Positions 15,654 to 24,022 of a stretch of 64,000 nt of DNA are shown here, piece by piece (the stretch's first letter is position 1; the number at the start of each line of letters is the position of its first letter). The position numbers and the translations under genes were made by a program. The stretch comes from Parafrankia elaeagni (lineage in GTDB: Bacteria > Actinomycetota > Actinomycetes > Frankiales > Frankiaceae). The notes under the pieces are model-generated. The model had not been told where the DNA came from and did not search any database. It was given only the letters and a program-made list of their open reading frames with translations. The stretch spans positions 1-64,000 of the forward strand of contig NZ_KB893725.1 in assembly GCF_000374165.1 (NCBI RefSeq), given 5' to 3'.

Positions 15654-17230
15654 CAGAACACCACCGGCTGCTGGAACTCGCCCCAGACCGCCTTGAGGGT
15701 GGCGACCATCTCGCCGACCGTGCAGTAGGCGTTGGCGCAGTCGATCAGGTTGTGCATCAGGTTCCCGGTCCCCTCCGCGGCGCGGGCCAGCGCGTCGAGG
15801 CTGGCCTGCACGGCCGCGCCGTCGCGTTCGTCCTTCACCTTGGCCAGCCGCTTGAGCTGCCGCTCGCGGCCTTCCGCGTCGAGCTCGTAGGTGGCCAGGT
15901 CGGGCGCCGGCTCGTCGGCGACGAACCGGTTCACGCCGACGACCGGCACCGTTCCGCTCTCGATGTCCTTGTGTAGCTGGTAGGCCTCGTCGGCGATGAG
16001 GCCCTGCAGGTAGCCGTCCTCGATGGCGCGGACCATGCCGCCGTGCTGCTCGAGATCGTCCATGATCTCGATGATGCGGGCCTCGGTGGCGTCGGTGAGC
16101 GCCTCGACGAAGTACGAGCCGCCGAGCGGGTCGACGGTGCGGGTCACGCCGGTCTCCAGCGCCAGGATCTGCTGGGTGCGCAGCGCCAGCGTCGCCGACT
16201 CCTCGCTGGGCAGCGCGAACGGCTCGTCCCAGGCGGCGGTGAACATCGACTGGACGCCGCCGAGCACCGAGGCCATCGCCTCGTAGGCGACCCGCACGAT
16301 GTTGTTCTGCGCCTGCGGCGCGTACAGCGACGCCCCGCCGGCCACACAGCCGAAGCGGAACATCGATGCCTTGTCGGCGGTCGCGCCGTAACGCTCGCGG
16401 ACGATCGTCGCCCAGCGCCGCCGGCCGGCCCGGTACTTGGCGATCTCCTCGAAGAAGTCGCCGTGGGTGTAGAAGAAGAAGGAGACCTGCGGGGCGAACT
16501 GCTCGATCGTGAGCCGGCCCCGCTCGATCACGGTGTCGCAGTAGGTCACGCCGTCGGCGAGGGTGAACGCCATCTCCTGCACCGCGTTGGCGCCCGCGTC
16601 GCGGAAGTGCGCGCCGGCGACGGAGATGGCGTTGAAGCGCGGCACCTCGGCGGCGCAGAACTCGATCGTGTCGGCGATCAGGCGCAGCGACGGCTCCGGC
16701 GGCCAGATCCACGTCCCGCGGGAGGCGTACTCCTTGAGGATGTCGTTCTGGATCGTGCCGGTCAGCTTCGCGCGGGGCACCCCCGCCTTCTCCGCGGCGG
16801 CCACGTAGAACGCCAGCAGGATCGCGGCGGTGCCGTTGATGGTGAAGCTGGTGCTGATCCTGTCCAGCGGGATGCCGTCGAAGAGCACCTCGGCGTCGGC
16901 GAGGGTGTCGACGGCGACGCCGACCCGGCCGACCTCCTCGGTGACCTCCGGGTCGTCGGAGTCGTACCCGCACTGGGTCGGCAGGTCGAGTGCGACGGAC
17001 AGACCGGTGCCGCCCTGGTCGAGCAGGTAGCGGTAGCGGCTGTTGGACTCCTCGGCGGTGCCGAAGCCGGAGTACTGGCGGAAGGTCCAGGTGCGCCCCC
17101 GGTACCCGGACGCGTAGTTGCCGCGGGTGAACGGGAACCTGCCTGGCTCCGGTGGTTCGGCCCCGCGGTCGGCGGGCCCGTACAGCGCGCTGACCGGCAG
17201 GCCGGAGTTGGTCTGGAAAGAATCGCTCAT
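15653..17230 (-). CDS. Large subunit of a divergent B12-dependent acyl-CoA mutase
   Basis: A 525-residue TIM-barrel protein of the methylmalonyl-CoA mutase family, catalysing carbon-skeleton rearrangement of an acyl-CoA with the B12 subunit encoded next. Family landmarks are YRGRTWTFRQYSGFGTAEESN, GTIQNDILKEY and DPLGGSY. Position 53 is Tyr and 171 is Arg, the pair that in methylmalonyl-CoA mutase binds the substrate carboxylate (isobutyryl-CoA mutase has Phe/Gln). However, the conserved RxHxQT block is RFGCVA (residues 292-297), LHTN is MFTA, and the Tyr before catalytic His208 is Ala207. The substrate is therefore probably a carboxylated acyl-CoA other than plain methylmalonyl-CoA. The ATG at 17230 lacks a strong ribosome site. 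Confidence 0.88.
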   Translation of the reverse strand: MSDSFQTNSGLPVSALYGPADRGAEPPEPGRFPFTRGNYASGYRGRTWTFRQYSGFGTAEESNSRYRYLLDQGGTGLSVALDLPTQCGYDSDDPEVTEEVGRVGVAVDTLADAEVLFDGIPLDRISTSFTINGTAAILLAFYVAAAEKAGVPRAKLTGTIQNDILKEYASRGTWIWPPEPSLRLIADTIEFCAAEVPRFNAISVAGAHFRDAGANAVQEMAFTLADGVTYCDTVIERGRLTIEQFAPQVSFFFYTHGDFFEEIAKYRAGRRRWATIVRERYGATADKASMFRFGCVAGGASLYAPQAQNNIVRVAYEAMASVLGGVQSMFTAAWDEPFALPSEESATLALRTQQILALETGVTRTVDPLGGSYFVEALTDATEARIIEIMDDLEQHGGMVRAIEDGYLQGLIADEAYQLHKDIESGTVPVVGVNRFVADEPAPDLATYELDAEGRERQLKRLAKVKDERDGAAVQASLDALARAAEGTGNLMHNLIDCANAYCTVGEMVATLKAVWGEFQQPVVF

Positions 17231-17338
17231 CGTCGTGTCGTTACCTTCTGGAGACGGAACGTCAACACCGACCCCGGGCCCGGCGGGCGGCTTGCGCCGC
17301 TCCCCCCGGGCCCGCGCCTGGACCTCGGGCAGCTGGTG

Positions 17339-18772
17339 CTATCGCAGCTGGTCCTTCATAACTTTCCCTGACGCGTTCAGCGGCAGGCTCTCCAGGAACT
17401 CGACGGACCTGGGCACCTTGAAACCGGCCATCTTCCCCCGACTCCAGGTGATCAGCTCCTCCTGGGTGACCGGCCCGCGCCGGACCACGAAGGCCCTGCC
17501 GACCTCGCCGAGGCGCTCGTCGGGCACGCCGATCACAGCCGCCTGCGCGACCGCGGGGTGCTCCAGCAGGAAGCCCTCGATCTCCGCCGGGTAGGCGTTG
17601 AAACCGCCGACGATGAACATGTCCTTCTTGCGGCCGACGATCCGCAGGTAGCCCCGCTCGTCGAGGGTGCCGAGGTCACCGGTGTGCAGCCAGCCGTCGG
17701 CGTCGATCGTCTCCGCGGTGGCGGCCGGGTCGTCGAGATAGCCCTGCATCACCGTGTAGCCGCGGATCAGCACCTCGCCGTCGGCCGCGATCGAGACCTC
17801 GACGCCGTCGCAGGCCTTCCCGACCGTGGTCGCGATGTCCTCGAAGGAGTCACCGGGCCGCGAGGCCGTGGCGGTGCCCGCCTCGGTGAGCCCGTAGCCG
17901 GTCATGATCGACCGGAACGGCAGCTCCTCCTTCATCCGCCGGATCAGCTCGACCGGGATGTCGGCCGACCCGGTGACGGCGCACCGCAGCGAGGACAGGT
18001 CCGCGTCACCCTGGGCCGCGAGCAGCGAGTGGTAGAGCGTCGGCGGCCCCGGGAGCATGGTGATCCGCTCCCGCTCGATCAGCGCCAGCAGCCGGTCCAT
18101 CTCCAGGACCGCCATCGGCACGATCGTCGCGCCCCGGATCAGGGCGGCGACGATCCCCGCCTTGTACCCGAAGTTGTGGAAGAACGGGTTGACGATCAGG
18201 TAGCGATCGCCCTCCCGCAGATCCGCCTGGTTGCACCACTCCTCGTACAGCCGCAGCGTCTGCGCGTGGTTCATCATGACGCCCTTGGGCCGCCCGGTCG
18301 TCCCCGAGGTGAACAGGATGTCGGCGATCTCCTCGCCGTCCACCACCACCGGCTTCTCCAGCGGCGTGCCCCGGTCGAGGAAACCCGACCTGATGTCGAC
18401 CGCGGGAACGGCGGTGACGCCCTCGTAGGACTGGCCGAGGAAGCCCTCCTGCACCAGGACCATCTTCGCCCCGCTGCGGGTGAGGATGTCGTTGGCCTCC
18501 TCGGCCTTGTAGCGGGTGTTCACCGGGACGAGGACGCCGCCGGCGGTCAGCAGCCCGAAGGCCGCGATGATCCACTCGGCGGAGTTCGGCGCCCAGATCG
18601 CGACCCGGTCACCCTTGCCGACGCCCGCCTGCGCGAACGCGCCCGCGGCCGTGCGGACACGGCCGACCAGCTCGGTGAAGGTGAGGCGCAGCTCACCGTC
18701 GACGACCGCCTCGGCAGCACCGAAGCGGTCGGCGGCGCTCAGCACCATCTCCGGGATGGTCGACCAGGTCAT
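17339..18772 (-). CDS. FadD3-family acyl-CoA synthetase
   Basis: A 477-residue ANL ligase, close in sequence pattern to mycobacterial FadD3, which activates the steroid ring fragment HIP. Shared features recalled from FadD3 include NPFFHNFGYKAGI, AVTGSADIPVELI, ILFTSGTTGRPKGVM and the ending LNASGKVMKDQLR. The P-loop, aromatic core TGYGLTEAG, hinge HTGDLGTLDERGYLRIVGRKKD and catalytic Lys are complete. The ATG at 18772 overlaps the amidohydrolase gene stop (ATGA), so both form one operon with the operator at 19970. A substrate like HIP is plausible but not shown; other bulky cyclic acids are possible. Confidence 0.85.
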   Translation of the reverse strand: MTWSTIPEMVLSAADRFGAAEAVVDGELRLTFTELVGRVRTAAGAFAQAGVGKGDRVAIWAPNSAEWIIAAFGLLTAGGVLVPVNTRYKAEEANDILTRSGAKMVLVQEGFLGQSYEGVTAVPAVDIRSGFLDRGTPLEKPVVVDGEEIADILFTSGTTGRPKGVMMNHAQTLRLYEEWCNQADLREGDRYLIVNPFFHNFGYKAGIVAALIRGATIVPMAVLEMDRLLALIERERITMLPGPPTLYHSLLAAQGDADLSSLRCAVTGSADIPVELIRRMKEELPFRSIMTGYGLTEAGTATASRPGDSFEDIATTVGKACDGVEVSIAADGEVLIRGYTVMQGYLDDPAATAETIDADGWLHTGDLGTLDERGYLRIVGRKKDMFIVGGFNAYPAEIEGFLLEHPAVAQAAVIGVPDERLGEVGRAFVVRRGPVTQEELITWSRGKMAGFKVPRSVEFLESLPLNASGKVMKDQLR

Positions 18773-19947
18773 GCGTCGATCAGCCTGGCGAGGTTGCCGC
18801 CCATGATCTTCGCCTTGTCCTCGTCGCTGAGGTTCGCCAGCACGTCGACGTAGCTCACCGGGTCACCCAGGCCCTCGGGGTGCGGGAAGTCGGAGCCGAA
18901 GAGCACCCGCTCGATGCCGAGCAGCTCGCCGAGCTTGGCCATGTCCTCCTCCCAGAAGGGGCTGACATGGATGTTGCGGCGGACGACCTCGACCGGGTTC
19001 TCGAGGAACTGCTGCGGGTACTTCTTGTAGACGTCCTTGAGCTCGCCGAGCAGCGGGGCGACCCAGGAGGCGCCGTTCTCGACGACGGCGATCTTCAGGT
19101 CCGGGAACCGGGACAGCGCGCCGTGGCAGACCAGCGCCGCCACCGTGTCCTGGATCGGGCGCCACTGGCCGATCATCCGGAACGCGTCCGGCTGGAACGG
19201 CAGGTACTCGCGGGTCTGGCCTTCCCAGTCCTGGGTGTAGCGGTTGTAGCCGCTGTCGGACGAGTGCAGGCCGACCAGGATCTTGTGGTGCACCACCCGC
19301 TCCCAGAACGGGTCGAACTCGGGCAGGCCGAACGACCGCGAGCCGCCGTAGCCGGGCACCGGCGCCGGGCGGATCAGGATGGCGCGGGCGCCGCGCTCGA
19401 CGACCCACTCCAGCTCCTCGATCGCCTTCTCGACGATCGGCAGCGTGATGACCGGGGTGGTGAAGATGCGGTCCTCGTAGTTGAACTTCCACGTCTCGTA
19501 CAGCCACTCGTTGAGCGCGTGGATGACGACGTGCGTCAGCTCCGGGTCGTCCCGCATGCGCTCCTCGATGAGGCTCGCCAGCGTCGGGAACATCAGCGTC
19601 CGCTCGATGCCCTGCTCGTTCATCAGCTCGAGACGGGACTTCGGCTCGCGGAACGCCGGAATGGAGCGCATCGGCTTGCCGATGATCTCACGGTAGGACT
19701 TGCCCTCGGGGTTGCCGAGGCGGAAGAAGTCCTCCTGCGCACCCGGGCGGGCGACGACCTCGAAGGTCGGGTTGGGGATGTACTCGCTGATCTGACCCCG
19801 GATCGCGATCTTCGTACGCCCGTCGATCTGGACGTACCGGATCGCACCCTTGAACTCCTCCGGGAGGTGCTTGGTGAACGCCTCCTCGGTCTCGTACAGG
19901 TGGTTGTCCGCGTCAAAGATGGGGTACGGCGGCACGCGCGTAGGCAT
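18769..19947 (-). CDS. Amidohydrolase 2 family metal-dependent hydrolase/decarboxylase
   Basis: A 392-residue amidohydrolase-2 (ACMSD-like TIM-barrel) protein. Visible metal-site features are FDADNHLYE near the N-terminus (DxxxH type), the GLHSSDSG segment, HVSPFWEED and the C-terminal FGSDFPHPEG aspartate motif. Members hydrolyse C-C bonds or decarboxylate cyclic acids, so ring opening or decarboxylation in this pathway is a reasonable inference. The ATG at 19947 follows a GGGAGGA site 5 nt upstream; a longer reading to 20049 is rejected. First gene of the operon with the FadD3-like ligase, controlled through operator site D. Confidence 0.86.
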   Translation of the reverse strand: MPTRVPPYPIFDADNHLYETEEAFTKHLPEEFKGAIRYVQIDGRTKIAIRGQISEYIPNPTFEVVARPGAQEDFFRLGNPEGKSYREIIGKPMRSIPAFREPKSRLELMNEQGIERTLMFPTLASLIEERMRDDPELTHVVIHALNEWLYETWKFNYEDRIFTTPVITLPIVEKAIEELEWVVERGARAILIRPAPVPGYGGSRSFGLPEFDPFWERVVHHKILVGLHSSDSGYNRYTQDWEGQTREYLPFQPDAFRMIGQWRPIQDTVAALVCHGALSRFPDLKIAVVENGASWVAPLLGELKDVYKKYPQQFLENPVEVVRRNIHVSPFWEEDMAKLGELLGIERVLFGSDFPHPEGLGDPVSYVDVLANLSDEDKAKIMGGNLARLIDA

Positions 19948-19969
19948 GAGATCCTCCCTTACTGATAAG

Positions 19970-19984
19970 GAGAACCCTATTCTC
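19970..19984. promoter_or_regulatory. Operator site D: GAGAAC-CCT-ATTCTC
   Basis: A 15-bp copy of the island's element with one mismatch between the arms, 23 nt before the amidohydrolase start codon. Confidence 0.65.
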
Positions 19985-20064
19985 TTCCCTGCCCCGCCGC
20001 AATGTCTACCGCCGGTGCCAGGGTCCTCCACGGCCACCGGGCCTGTCACTGGGCGCCACCGGGC

Positions 20065-21597
20065 CTATCGCCGGGCGAGGCCGCGGCGCAGGACGGCCTT
20101 CTGGATCTTACCGCTGGGGGTGCGTGGGAAGTCCGCCGTCCCGAGAACCTCCTCCGGCCACTTCTGCCGGGCCAGGCCGGCCCGCTCGAAGTGGGCACGC
20201 ACCTCCTCCAGCGTGGGCAGGACGGCGCCGGCCTGCAGCCGCAGCACCGCCGCCGCGTGTTCCCCGAGCCGGGCGTCGGGTGCGGCGACCACGGCGGCCT
20301 CCGCGACACCGGGCATGGTCAGCAGCACCTCCTCGACCTCCAGCGCGCTGATGTTCTCCCCGCCGCGGATGATGAAATCCGCCTTGCGGTCGACAATGGT
20401 GAGGTAGCCGTCCTCGTCGAGCACGCCGACGTCACCCGTGCGGTACCAGCCCTCGGCGTCGAAGACCTGCGCCGTCAGCTCCTCGTCGAGATACCCCAGG
20501 CACAGGTCGGGCCCGCGGCTGAGGATCTCGCCGTCCGGCTCGAGGCGGATCTCCACCCCCGGCAGCGGGTCGCCGTCGGTGAACAGGCGCTTGGCCTCCG
20601 GGGCGGTGTAACGCGACCCGGTGATCGAGGGATGCTCGGTGCTGCCGTAGGAGCGGAACACCGTCATCCCCAGCCCGGCCAGCCGGGTGGTGACCGCGGC
20701 CGGAACCGAGGAGCCGCCGAGGCCCGCGTACCTCATCCCGGCCAGGTACTCCGGGGTGAAGTCGGGATGGTCGAGCAGACTCGTGACGAAGTAGGTGGCG
20801 CCGCCGCCGACGGTGAGGCCGTCGGTGCGCATCAGCTCCAGCGCCTTCCCCGGGTCCCAGACGTCCGCCAGGTTGATCGGGCGGCCGTCCAGCACCGGGA
20901 TCAGGAACGCGTTGAGCATGCCGATGAAGTGCCCGACCGGAGCGGCGGTGAGCTGACGGCCGCGGTCGGGCGGGTAGAGCCCGGCGAGCTGGCGGGTCTC
21001 GAAGCCCAGGGTCTGGTGGCTGTGGATGACGCCCTTGGGGTCGCGGGTCGTCCCGGAGGTGAACGCGATCACCGCGGGCGACGCCGGGTCCGTCGCGACG
21101 ACACCGGCCAGCGGCTCGTCGGCGAGCAGGTCGTCGAAGTCGCGGCCGACCACGCCGACCACGGGGACGCCGGCGCACAGGTCGGGCTGGAACTCCATCC
21201 GCCCGAAGCCCTCCGCCGTGACGAAGACCTTCGGCGCGGTGCGCTCCAGGATGTAGCCGAGCTCTTTGCGGCCGTAGAAGTGCACGACGGGGACCACAAC
21301 CGCCCCGAGCAGCGCCGAGGCCCAGAAGGTCGCGGCCGCCTCCATCCAGTTCGGCAGCTGGAACACCACGACGTCGCCGGGGCCGACGCCCCGCGCGCGC
21401 AGCCCGGCCGCGAGCCGGCGGGCGACCCGCTCGACGTCGGCGAAGGTGCCGCTCCACGGCCGGACCGCCGAGTGCACGCGGAACTGCGCGTCCGGCGCCG
21501 CCGCCAGGCCCGCGGCGAGAATGTCGCCCAGCGTCTCCTGTGTCCACCAGCCTTCGGACTCGTACCGTTTGACCAGGTCGGGGGGGACCGTGCGCAT
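20065..21597 (-). CDS. AMP-dependent acyl-CoA ligase
   Basis: A 510-residue ANL ligase resembling cyclohexanecarboxylate/long-chain CoA ligases. It has the motif IAFTSGTTRDPKGVIHSH, the aromatic motif SYGSTEHPS, the hinge YRTGDVGVLDEDGYLTIVDRK and the catalytic lysine stretch FPRTPSGKIQK. The ATG at 21597 is chosen over a GTG at 21627 because GGAG is present only upstream of the former. It is transcribed divergently from the enoyl-CoA hydratase gene, with three operator-like sites between them. It is one of three different ligases in the regulon, suggesting that several acids or successive intermediates are activated. Confidence 0.88.
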   Translation of the reverse strand: MRTVPPDLVKRYESEGWWTQETLGDILAAGLAAAPDAQFRVHSAVRPWSGTFADVERVARRLAAGLRARGVGPGDVVVFQLPNWMEAAATFWASALLGAVVVPVVHFYGRKELGYILERTAPKVFVTAEGFGRMEFQPDLCAGVPVVGVVGRDFDDLLADEPLAGVVATDPASPAVIAFTSGTTRDPKGVIHSHQTLGFETRQLAGLYPPDRGRQLTAAPVGHFIGMLNAFLIPVLDGRPINLADVWDPGKALELMRTDGLTVGGGATYFVTSLLDHPDFTPEYLAGMRYAGLGGSSVPAAVTTRLAGLGMTVFRSYGSTEHPSITGSRYTAPEAKRLFTDGDPLPGVEIRLEPDGEILSRGPDLCLGYLDEELTAQVFDAEGWYRTGDVGVLDEDGYLTIVDRKADFIIRGGENISALEVEEVLLTMPGVAEAAVVAAPDARLGEHAAAVLRLQAGAVLPTLEEVRAHFERAGLARQKWPEEVLGTADFPRTPSGKIQKAVLRRGLARR

Positions 21598-21642
21598 GCC
21601 ACGAGCTCCGATCTCTGCCGCGATCACCTGTGCACGCAGGGC

Positions 21643-21695
21643 GATAATGGTACTCTCAATTGTAAAGAATTCTATTCTCAGATAACTATATTCTC
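21643..21695. promoter_or_regulatory. Operator cluster E: three copies in tandem
   Basis: Three 15-bp copies of the element lie in the divergent ligase/hydratase promoter: GATAAT-GGT-ACTCTC (21643-21657), AAGAAT-TCT-ATTCTC (21665-21679) and GATAAC-TAT-ATTCTC (21681-21695). The block is strikingly AT-rich against its surroundings. Cooperative binding is inferred from the 16- and 22-bp spacing. Confidence 0.65.
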
Positions 21696-21712
21696 AAGGT
21701 GGAGCGGGGTCC

Positions 21713-22444
21713 ATGATTGATCTTGAGCTCGAGGACGGGCTCGCCGTCATCACGATCGACCGACCCGAGGCCCGCAACGCCATCTCGCTGGCCACCATGG
21801 GCGAGCTGGAGAAGGCTCTCGACGCCGCCGAGGGCGCCGGCGCGCTGGTCATCCGAGGCTCCGGCGACCGGGCGTTCGTCTCCGGCGGTGACCTCAAGGA
21901 GCTCGCGGCCCTGCGGACCGAGGACGAGGCGGCCGCGATGGCGCTGCGGATGCGTGCCATCTGCGACCGGCTCGCCGACTTCCCCGCTCCCGTGATCGCC
22001 GCCGTCAACGGGCATGCCCTGGGCGGCGGAGCCGAGGTCGCGGTGGCGGCGGACATCCGCGTCGCCGCCGACGACATCAGGATCGGTTTCACCCAGTCAA
22101 CTCTGGCGATCATGCCCGCGTGGGGTGGCGCCGAACGGCTCGCCGCACTGGTCGGCCCGGGCCGGGCCCTGCTCCTCGCCGGCACCGGCCAGACCCTGAC
22201 CGCGCCCGAGGCGGAGCGCCTCGGCCTGCTCGACCAGGTCCTGCCCCGCGCCGACTTCGACGCCGGCTGGCGGGCTCTCGCCCACTCCCTCACCGCTGCC
22301 CCCGCCCGAGCGATCAAGCATGTCATCGGGCGTCCCGGTGCCCCGGTGTCCGCCGAGGAGGCGGCCCGGACGTTCGCGCGGCTGTGGGTGGACGACGCGC
22401 ACTGGGCCGCCGTCGAGCGTGCGACCGCCAAACGCTCCCGCTGA
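21713..22444 (+). CDS. Enoyl-CoA hydratase/isomerase
   Basis: A 243-residue crotonase-family protein. The oxyanion motif FVSGGDLKEL, the NGHALGGGAEVAVAADIRVA segment and the following IGFTQSTLAIMPAWGGAERL loop are conserved. The canonical first Glu of enoyl-CoA hydratases is not obvious here, and GFTQSTLAIMPAWGG resembles isomerase/lyase branches. ATG at 21713 with GGTGGAG upstream. It is expressed from the operator cluster at 21643-21695 and ends at a very strong hairpin. It probably acts on an unsaturated intermediate of the same pathway. Confidence 0.86.
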   Translation: MIDLELEDGLAVITIDRPEARNAISLATMGELEKALDAAEGAGALVIRGSGDRAFVSGGDLKELAALRTEDEAAAMALRMRAICDRLADFPAPVIAAVNGHALGGGAEVAVAADIRVAADDIRIGFTQSTLAIMPAWGGAERLAALVGPGRALLLAGTGQTLTAPEAERLGLLDQVLPRADFDAGWRALAHSLTAAPARAIKHVIGRPGAPVSAEEAARTFARLWVDDAHWAAVERATAKRSR

Positions 22445-22460
22445 CACCGTCGAACAGCCT

Positions 22461-22501
22461 CGCGGCCGTGGGGGGACGGGGCCCGTCCCCCCACGGCCGC
22501 G
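22461..22501. terminator. 20-bp perfect bidirectional terminator hairpin
   Basis: The 20 nt at 22461-22480 are exactly complementary to 22482-22501, with one intervening base. It separates the convergent hydratase and CoA-transferase genes and should stop transcription from both sides. Confidence 0.8.
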
Positions 22502-22507
22502 TGCCGA

Positions 22508-23716
22508 TCAGGTGACCGCGCCGGCGGTCTTCAGCTCGATGATCCGCTCCCAGTCGAGACCGAGCTCCATGAGGATCTCCTCGGTCTGCGCCGCGAACTC
22601 CGGCGCCGGGCCGAGCTGGGGCGCGCCGACGTCGAACTGCACCGGGCTGGAGACCACCTCCATCTCACCGGCGGCGGACAGCAGGTACTCGTTCGCCCGG
22701 ATCTGCGGGTCGCTGCCGACCTGCAACGAGTCCTGCACCGGCGCCCACGGGCCGGACAGCGTGCCGAGGCGCTCGGTCCACTCCGCCAGCGTGCGGGTCG
22801 CGAACACCTCGCGGAGGATCTCGACGGCCTCCGCGGTGTGCTTCGCGATCTCCTCGGCCGAGGAGAAACGCGGGTCGTCGATCAGCTCCGGCCGGTCGAT
22901 GTGCCGGCAGACGTCCGCCCAGTACCGCCCCGGCTGCAGCATCACCAGTGACAGGAAGCGGTCGTCCGAGGTGCGGTAGAGGCCGGACAGCGGGTTGCTC
23001 GGCGACCCGTGCCCGCCCGGCTCCGGTGCCTGCAGTGCCTCGTCCAGCAGCAGCGACAGCGCGATCGTCTGGCCCATGGCCCACAGACCGCTGCCCAGCA
23101 GGGAGACGTCGACGACCGACGGCTCGCCGGTGCGCTCGCGCCTGAACAGGGCCGCCGCGATGCCGCCGGCGAGGTTCGTGCCGGAGATCGTGTCGCCGTA
23201 GGCCGGGCCGGGCGGTGGCGTCATGCCCTTGTGGCTGCGCGGCGTGATGCTGGCCGCGGACGACGCCCGCGCCCAGAACGCCGTCATGTCGAAGCCGCCC
23301 TTGTCGGACTCCGGCCCGCGCGGGCCGAGCGCGCTGCCCCGAGCGTAGATGATCTTCGGGTTGAGGGCGCGGATGTCCTCGACGTCGATGCCGAGCTTCT
23401 GGCGCGAACGCGGCAGGAAGCTGGTGAGGAAGACGTCGGCGCGCCGGACCAGCTCGTCGAGGACCTCCTTGCCCTCCACGCTGGCCATGTCGAGGCCCAG
23501 GCTGCGCTTGCCGCGGTTGGCGTGCCAGATGTTCGGGTTCGGGCCGTCGCCGACCTTGAGGTTGCCGGTCTGCTTGAGGCCGCGCTGCGGGTCACCGGTC
23601 ACGGCGTGCTCGACCTTGATGACCTCGGCGCCCCAGTCGGCGAGGACCCCGCCCGCCGAGGGCACGAACCCGTACATCGCGACCTCGAGAACGCGGATCC
23701 CCTCAAGTGGCTTCAT
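22508..23716 (-). CDS. Family III CoA-transferase (CaiB/BaiF)
   Basis: A 402-residue CoA-transferase. It begins LEGIRVLEVAMYGFVPSAGG; contains ADWGAEVIKVEH, HANRGKRSLGLDMAS and the presumed catalytic aspartate in GPAYGDTISG. It is closely similar in plan to the CoA-transferase at 26.7 kb, and both have an extended GP(A/G)(Y/F)GD motif and the NPLSGLYRTSD segment. The ATG at 23716 follows GGGAGGA. Operator site F lies about 170 nt upstream. The two paralogues may serve alternate acids or form heteromers, as with some catabolic CoA-transferases. Confidence 0.88.
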   Translation of the reverse strand: MKPLEGIRVLEVAMYGFVPSAGGVLADWGAEVIKVEHAVTGDPQRGLKQTGNLKVGDGPNPNIWHANRGKRSLGLDMASVEGKEVLDELVRRADVFLTSFLPRSRQKLGIDVEDIRALNPKIIYARGSALGPRGPESDKGGFDMTAFWARASSAASITPRSHKGMTPPPGPAYGDTISGTNLAGGIAAALFRRERTGEPSVVDVSLLGSGLWAMGQTIALSLLLDEALQAPEPGGHGSPSNPLSGLYRTSDDRFLSLVMLQPGRYWADVCRHIDRPELIDDPRFSSAEEIAKHTAEAVEILREVFATRTLAEWTERLGTLSGPWAPVQDSLQVGSDPQIRANEYLLSAAGEMEVVSSPVQFDVGAPQLGPAPEFAAQTEEILMELGLDWERIIELKTAGAVT

Positions 23717-24022
23717 GTGCCATCCTCCCCGATCGCCATGCTCAGCACGAACTCCTCCAGACCACCACTGCGACTCCCGGGCACCCGCCGACCGGCGCGC
23801 CACGGTGCCGGCCCCGACCACCACTGATCAGCGGTGGTCGACCCCGTGGGACGGGGCTCTGGCGGCACCCGGAAAGGATGCCCGAAAGTTACATTCTCAG
23901 AACACGGGAATCAACCAACAGCACTACGAGAACCACCGGCTCAGCCCGGGTGCCGGCGCCGTGCGGGGCGCCGTCCTGGGCGCCCGCACCCGGGTCCGCC
24001 GGTCGGCCGCGCCGCGGGCGTC
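23717..24022. promoter_or_regulatory. Non-coding stretch with operator site F
   Basis: 306 nt between the CoA-transferase start and the end of the reductase-like gene. It contains operator site F (23884-23898) and a local AT-rich tract at about 23885-23940. I see no credible gene. Confidence 0.5.
23884..23898. promoter_or_regulatory. Operator site F: GAAAGT-TAC-ATTCTC
   Basis: A copy of the island's element with a perfect right arm and a left arm matching at four of six positions, upstream of the CoA-transferase gene at 23716. Confidence 0.5.

Noticed and set aside
15252-16973. A single fused mutase/B12 frame of 573 residues
   Set aside because: Only the C-terminal 133 residues in that frame are coding. 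The large subunit is in a different frame, and the TGATG junction shows two proteins.
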